Shown in pieces: positions 60,339 to 64,000 of a stretch of DNA of 64,000 bases. The notes beneath the pieces are model-generated. The model did not search any database. It was not told where the DNA came from and saw only the letters and a program-made list of their open reading frames with translations. The position numbers were made by a program, and so were the translations under genes. The stretch's first letter is position 1. Each line of letters opens with the position of its first letter. This stretch comes from Actinospineispora acaciae DSM 45401 (GTDB taxonomy: Bacteria > Actinomycetota > Actinomycetes > Mycobacteriales > Pseudonocardiaceae), in the NCBI RefSeq assembly GCF_000620785.1, contig NZ_JIAI01000003.1, positions 1 through 64,000 on the forward strand. The letters are read 5' to 3'.

Positions 60339-60522
60339 CGCGAGTCGGACCGTCGTCGTCACCGCCCGCGAGTCGGGGTTTTTGTCAGGGTGAGTCGCGG
60401 ATTTCGTCAGACGGAGCCAGGATCGCGAGTCACGGACCCTGTCAGCGCGAGTCCCCCTCTCAGGCGCCGTCAGTCGGCCTGACGGAATTCCCGACTCACC
60501 CTGACGAAAGTCCCGACTCGCG
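60339..60522. repeat. cluster of 22-bp repeat units (44-bp module in inverted orientation)
   Basis: Units of form CGCGAGTCGGG...GTCAG and GGTGAGTCG...GTCAG lie back to back at 60367-60388 and 60389-60410, with single, more diverged units at 60339, 60424-60445 and 60446. The same pair in opposite orientation is at 60479-60500 and 60501-60522. The last ends the downstream MFS gene. The inverted modules could fold into a long hairpin. It lies between a + gene stop (60328) and the MFS stop (60496). Confidence 0.8.
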
Positions 60523-61701
60523 GGTGTGAGGTACGCCAGGGCCGGGTGTTTCCAGCGCGCGCGACACCAAGCCGAGCCCGAGCGCCGCGCCCGCCAGCAC
60601 CGCGCCGAGCACGGCCGGGGCGCGTAGACCCAGGCCGGCGATCACCAGCCCGCCCAGCCACGGCCCCACCGTGTTGCCGACGTTGAACGCCGACGCGTTC
60701 GCCGCGCTGGCCAGCGTCGGCGCCGGGCCGGCGAGCGCGAACACCCGGGCGGTCAGCGCCGTACCCGCCACGAACACGGCGAGCCCGAGCACGAACGCGG
60801 CGACCATCGGCACGCCGGGCACCCTGGCCGCGGCCGCCAGCACCAGCAGCGCGCACGCGATCACTCCCAGCGCGAGGTACAGCGTGCCCCACGGCCGCGC
60901 GTCCGCCCACCGGCCGCCCAGCCGCACCCCGACCAGGCTGCCCACCCCGTACAGCGTGAGCACCACCGGCACCGCGCCGCCCGGCAGGCCCGCGACGTCC
61001 GTGACCACCGGAGCCAGGTAGCCGAACGCGCCCATCACGCCGGCCTCGAACACCGCCGAGGTGCCCAGCGCCAGCCACAGCCGGCCGCTCCGAAACGCCC
61101 GAACCTCGGCCCGCACCCCCACCGCCGGCCCGCCGCCGACACCGGACACCGGCAGCCACCCCCAGATCCCGGCCATCGCGACCACGGCCGCCACCGCGAT
61201 CGCCCAGAACGTGGCCCGCCAGCCCCATTGCTGGCCGACCAGCGTGCCCAGCGGCACCCCCAGCACGTTCGCCGTGGTCAGCCCGCCGAGCAACAGCGAC
61301 AACGCGCGGGCCCGCTGCCCCGGGGGGACCATGCTCACCGCGACCACCCCGGCCACCGCCCAGAACGCGCCGGTGGCCGCCGCCGTGATCACCCTGGCCA
61401 CCATCAGCGTCGGGTAGTCGCCGGCCAGCGCGCCGAGCACCTGGCCGGCGGCGAACAGGCCCAGCGCGCCCAGCAGCGTGGCCCGGCGCGGCAGCCGCAG
61501 CGTGAGCACCGCCAGCACCGGCGCGCCGACCACCATCGCGACGGCGAACGCCGAGATCAACAAGCCGGCCTCGGGCAGCGAGACGCCCAGGTCGGCGGAC
61601 AGCTCGGGGAGCAGGCCCGCGATCACGAACTCGGTGGTGCCGAGCACGAAGATGCTCGCGCCGAGCAGGTACACCGCACCCGGGGTGCGCGCTTCTGACA
61701 C
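60496..61701 (-). CDS. MFS transporter, DHA1 drug-efflux type
   Basis: The 401-residue protein has IFVLGTTEFVIAGLLPELSADL in helix 1 and the motif C-like GLTTANVLGVPLGTLVGQQWGW. It is the same type as the MFS at 54243-55403. GTG 61701 with AAAGGAAA upstream. Its last residues TRESGLSSG and stop are encoded by the 22-bp repeat module. Confidence 0.9.
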   Translation of the reverse strand: MSEARTPGAVYLLGASIFVLGTTEFVIAGLLPELSADLGVSLPEAGLLISAFAVAMVVGAPVLAVLTLRLPRRATLLGALGLFAAGQVLGALAGDYPTLMVARVITAAATGAFWAVAGVVAVSMVPPGQRARALSLLLGGLTTANVLGVPLGTLVGQQWGWRATFWAIAVAAVVAMAGIWGWLPVSGVGGGPAVGVRAEVRAFRSGRLWLALGTSAVFEAGVMGAFGYLAPVVTDVAGLPGGAVPVVLTLYGVGSLVGVRLGGRWADARPWGTLYLALGVIACALLVLAAAARVPGVPMVAAFVLGLAVFVAGTALTARVFALAGPAPTLASAANASAFNVGNTVGPWLGGLVIAGLGLRAPAVLGAVLAGAALGLGLVSRALETPGPGVPHTRESGLSSG

Positions 61702-61924
61702 AGGTTTCCTTTCGCGACAAAGCTGCGACCGGAGAGAGGGGATTGCGCCGGAGAAAGCCCGGACTCGACACCGCCGGCGGGCCACCGGATCATCCGGCGG
61801 GCACTTCGCGACGGCCCCCTCACCCTACCCCGCGCCGGCCGGCCACTCCGATCGGCGGAATGCGCGCCGCCGACCCGGGAGCGCGCGCCCAAAACGCCGC
61901 GCCGGGCCGACCTCCGCTGGCACG

Positions 61925-62980
61925 ATGACCGCCGTGACCGGCACCAGTGGAACCACCGACACCACCGATCTCACCAGCACCACCGACGACCCGCCGCCGC
62001 GTGCCCGCCGCCGGATCACCTCGACGCAGGTGTTCTGCGCGCTGGTCGTGGCCGCGCTGCTGCTCCAGGGGCCGATCGCCGCCACGCTGGACGCCCCGGC
62101 CGTGCGCACGGCCGCGACCGTCTTCGTCGCGGTGTGCGTGCAGGCGCTGCCGTTCCTGGTGCTCGGCGTGGTGCTCTCCGGGCTGATCGCCGCGTTCGTC
62201 TCCCCCGCCGCGCTCGGGCGGCTGCTGCCGAGGCGGTCCGCGCTGGCGGTGCCGGTGGCCGGGTTGGCCGGCGCGGTCATGCCGGGCTGCGAGTGCGCCT
62301 CGGTGCCGGTGGCGCGCCGGCTGATCGGCCAGGGACTTCCGGACGCCGCCGCGCTGACCTTCCTGCTGGCCGCGCCGGCGATCAACCCCGTGGTGCTGGT
62401 GGCCACGGCGGTGGCGTTTCCCGGCGAACCCGGCATGGTGCTGGCGCGGTTCGCCGGTTCGCTGGCCACGGCGGTGGTGATGGGCTGGCTGTGGGCGCGG
62501 CTGGGACGGGCGGAGTGGATCGCGGACCGGGTGCGGCGGCGAGTGCGGCCGGGCACGGGCGGCGGCGCGCGCTGGTGGACGTTCGTGGAGACCGCGCGGC
62601 ACGACCTGGTCGGGGCCGGCGGGTTCCTGGTGCTCGGCGGGCTGACCTCGGCGGTGCTCAACGTCGCGGTCCCGGCGGCGTGGCTGGAGGGCCTGGCCGG
62701 TCAGCTCGTGCTGGGCATCGTGGTGATGGCGCTGCTCGCGGTGCTGCTGGCGCTGTGCAGCGAGGCCGACGCGTTCGTGGCCGCCTCGCTGGCCACCCTG
62801 CCGCTGCTGCCCAGGCTGGTGTTCCTGGTGGTCGGGCCGGCGGTGGACGTCAAGCTGATCGCGCTGCAGTCCGGCACGTTCGGGCGGGCGTTCGCTGCCA
62901 GGTTCGCGCCCGTCACGTTCGTGGTGGCGGTGGCCTGCGGCACGGCCGCGGGGCTGGTCGTGCTGGGCGGCGCGCGGTGA
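61925..62980 (+). CDS. YraQ/UPF0718-family permease
   Basis: The 351-residue membrane protein has eight helices, with the signature MPGCECASVPVARRL (two Cys) near residue 120 and a late SEADAFVAASL. Typical of the permease paired with TIGR03943 proteins. Substrate is uncertain. ATG 61925. The next gene starts on its GTGA stop overlap. Confidence 0.9.
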   Translation: MTAVTGTSGTTDTTDLTSTTDDPPPRARRRITSTQVFCALVVAALLLQGPIAATLDAPAVRTAATVFVAVCVQALPFLVLGVVLSGLIAAFVSPAALGRLLPRRSALAVPVAGLAGAVMPGCECASVPVARRLIGQGLPDAAALTFLLAAPAINPVVLVATAVAFPGEPGMVLARFAGSLATAVVMGWLWARLGRAEWIADRVRRRVRPGTGGGARWWTFVETARHDLVGAGGFLVLGGLTSAVLNVAVPAAWLEGLAGQLVLGIVVMALLAVLLALCSEADAFVAASLATLPLLPRLVFLVVGPAVDVKLIALQSGTFGRAFAARFAPVTFVVAVACGTAAGLVVLGGAR

Positions 62981-63696
62981 GGCGGGACACCCAGAACCTG
63001 CTGCTGGTGCTGCTCGGCGGCGCGCTGGTGAAGATCTCGGTGACGGACATCTTCCTGCGGTACGTCAAGCCCGATCACCGCTGGTACCTGCTCGCCGCCG
63101 GCGCGGCCATCCTGGTGCTGGCCTCGGCGAGCCTGGTCCGGGACGCGCGCGCCGCCCGCGCCGGCCGGTCACGGGACCACGGTCACGGTCACCGCGAGCC
63201 GCACAGCCCGTGGCTGCTGCTCCTGCCGGTGCTGGCGATCTTCCTGGTGGCGCCGCCGGCGCTGGGGGCGGACTCGGTGGAGCGGGCGGGCGCTCAGAAC
63301 GCGGTGGTCGCCGCCCCGGACTCCGGGCGGTTCGCGCCGCTGCCTTCCGGTGACGCGCCCGAGCTGCGGCTGTCCGACTTCGTGGCGCGCGCGGTCTGGG
63401 ACGGCTCGCACGAGCTTGCCGACCGGGACGTCACGCTGACCGGGTTCGTGGTGCGGCGCGGCGGCTCGGTCGAGCTGGCCCGGATGGTGATCACCTGCTG
63501 CGCGGCGGACGCCCGCCCGATGGTGGTCAGGCTGGCCGGGGCCGGGGCCGTGCAAGGGCTGGAGGCGGACGGCTGGCTGCGGGTGCGGGCCCGGCTGGTG
63601 GGCGGCGGCGCGGCGGTGGTCGACGGGTACGTGCCGACCGTTCGGGTGCTGGACGCGGTGCCGATCGCGGCGCCGGCGGAGGCGTACGAGTACTGA
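62977..63696 (+). CDS. TIGR03943 / DUF1980 family protein
   Basis: The 239-residue protein has two N-terminal helices, a His-rich cytosolic loop (DHGHGHREPH), another helix, then an external domain (~140-239) with the conserved CCAADARPMVVRL. GTG 62977 overlaps the permease stop. The two genes form a standard unit that may transport a metal or other small solute. The stop lies in the first 22-bp repeat unit at 63693. Confidence 0.9.
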   Translation: MRRDTQNLLLVLLGGALVKISVTDIFLRYVKPDHRWYLLAAGAAILVLASASLVRDARAARAGRSRDHGHGHREPHSPWLLLLPVLAIFLVAPPALGADSVERAGAQNAVVAAPDSGRFAPLPSGDAPELRLSDFVARAVWDGSHELADRDVTLTGFVVRRGGSVELARMVITCCAADARPMVVRLAGAGAVQGLEADGWLRVRARLVGGGAAVVDGYVPTVRVLDAVPIAAPAEAYEY

Positions 63697-63736
63697 CAAA
63701 AATCCCGACTCACCCTGACAAAAGTCCCGACTCGCG
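63693..63736. repeat. 44-bp module of two 22-bp repeat units
   Basis: CTGACAAAAATCCCGACTC-type units at 63693-63714 and 63715-63736 repeat the pair seen at 60479-60522. It lies at the junction of the convergent TIGR03943 and PHP genes and holds both their stop codons, the usual site for a bidirectional terminator. Confidence 0.8.
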
Positions 63737-64000
63737 GGTGTTTATGACCCGGTCTGGGGGGATGGCGCAGGCGGCGGCGCGGGTGACGCCGTAGGGGAGC
63801 CAGTCGAGTTGGCCGGGGGCGTGGGCGTCGGTGTCGAGGGAGAACGTGCAGCCGGCGGCTAGGGCTTGGCGGAGGAGGCGGGTGGGGGGGGTCTTGGCGT
63901 TCGGGGCGGCAGTTGATTTCTACGGCCACGTTGTGGGCGGCGCAGGCGTCGAACACCGCGGCGGCGTCGAAGGTGGACTCGGGGCGTTTGCGGTCGCCGG
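63710..64000 (-). pseudogene. PHP-domain protein, C-terminal part (partial, frameshifted)
   Basis: The minus strand reads FDACAAHNVAVEINCRPERQ, then TRLLRQALAAGCTFSLDTDAH and TRESGLLSG before a stop at 63710. This is the final part of a PHP phosphoesterase domain as in PolX or HisK-like proteins. The two parts are in different frames: a run of eight C in the coding strand (63884-63891) would be in frame with seven. It could be a true frameshift, programmed slippage or a sequencing error. The gene continues past the window. Confidence 0.7.

Noticed and set aside
1..64000. CRISPR array or classical IS element
   Set aside because: No regularly spaced repeat-spacer units, cas genes, transposase genes or terminal inverted repeats with target duplications were found. 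The ACGTG array is too short and has no spacers of CRISPR type.

Overview
The window is about 64 kb of very GC-rich actinobacterial chromosome. The left edge holds the 5' end of a 16S rRNA gene on the minus strand. Its V1-V2 sequence and its leader (GAGAACTCAACAGTGTG) resemble Pseudonocardiales, probably Pseudonocardiaceae; the genus cannot be fixed from this. Genes are tightly packed, with many GTG starts and many ATGA or GTGA stop/start overlaps. No CRISPR array, prophage or complete insertion sequence was seen.

Layout. 1-3.6 kb: 16S rRNA with leader and promoter, a CopD-CtaG copper/haem-copper oxidase assembly fusion, a methyltransferase-like protein, tRNA-Arg(TCT). 3.7-6.7 kb: SHOCT protein; lipoprotein plus aldo/keto reductase divergent from an MmyB-type regulator. 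6.8-8.6 kb: a membrane-anchored caspase-like protease with an EACC1 partner, a predicted conflict module. 8.7-12.7 kb: HxlR/SDR/FAD oxidoreductase/TetR, then DedA. 12.8-18.8 kb: a predicted sugar-acid catabolic locus (MFS, epimerase/dehydrogenase and IclR leftward; enolase-superfamily dehydratase, DapA-fold lyase and SDR rightward). 18.9-21.8 kb: cupin, AidB-like acyl-CoA dehydrogenase, TetR. 21.8-23.5 kb: an orphan DGQHR/DndB-like gene behind four ACGTG boxes spaced exactly 20 bp. 23.5-32.0 kb: a leftward operon OsmC, bicupin, DppD, DppF, binding lipoprotein, small ferredoxin-like-fold protein, DppB, DppC, LLM flavoenzyme, XRE-cupin regulator. 32.2-38.1 kb: NYN-LOTUS protein, aztABCD-type zinc uptake with a Zur-type box, a membrane EEP phosphatase.

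38.1-51.2 kb is the most coherent metabolic locus. It encodes a lyase of the histidine ammonia-lyase fold without the MIO triad, a urocanase homologue, a DUF917 (S-methyl-thiohydantoin desulfurase family) protein, a cyclic amidohydrolase, an M20 N-carbamoyl-amino-acid hydrolase, an IclR regulator and transporters. This set matches the bacterial degradation route of ergothioneine or S-methyl-ergothioneine: elimination of trimethylamine, hydration of thiourocanate, loss of sulfur to hydantoin-propionate, ring opening to N-carbamoyl-glutamate, then glutamate. A 69-bp composite palindromic site upstream of its MFS gene recurs, 57 of 69 positions identical with no gap, upstream of the OsmC-Dpp-LLM operon. 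The two loci may therefore share a regulator.

51.2-64 kb: MFS transporters, a zinc alcohol dehydrogenase, MarR, alpha/beta hydrolases, an APH-family kinase, an LLM monooxygenase, an enoyl-CoA hydratase, a YraQ-like permease with its TIGR03943 partner, and a truncated, frameshifted PHP-domain gene. Two families of palindromic or tandem repeats sit at gene 3' ends (three hairpins with CCGTGAGTGG arms; three 44-bp modules built from 22-bp units). They supply stop codons and C-terminal residues of the flanking genes and probably act as terminators.
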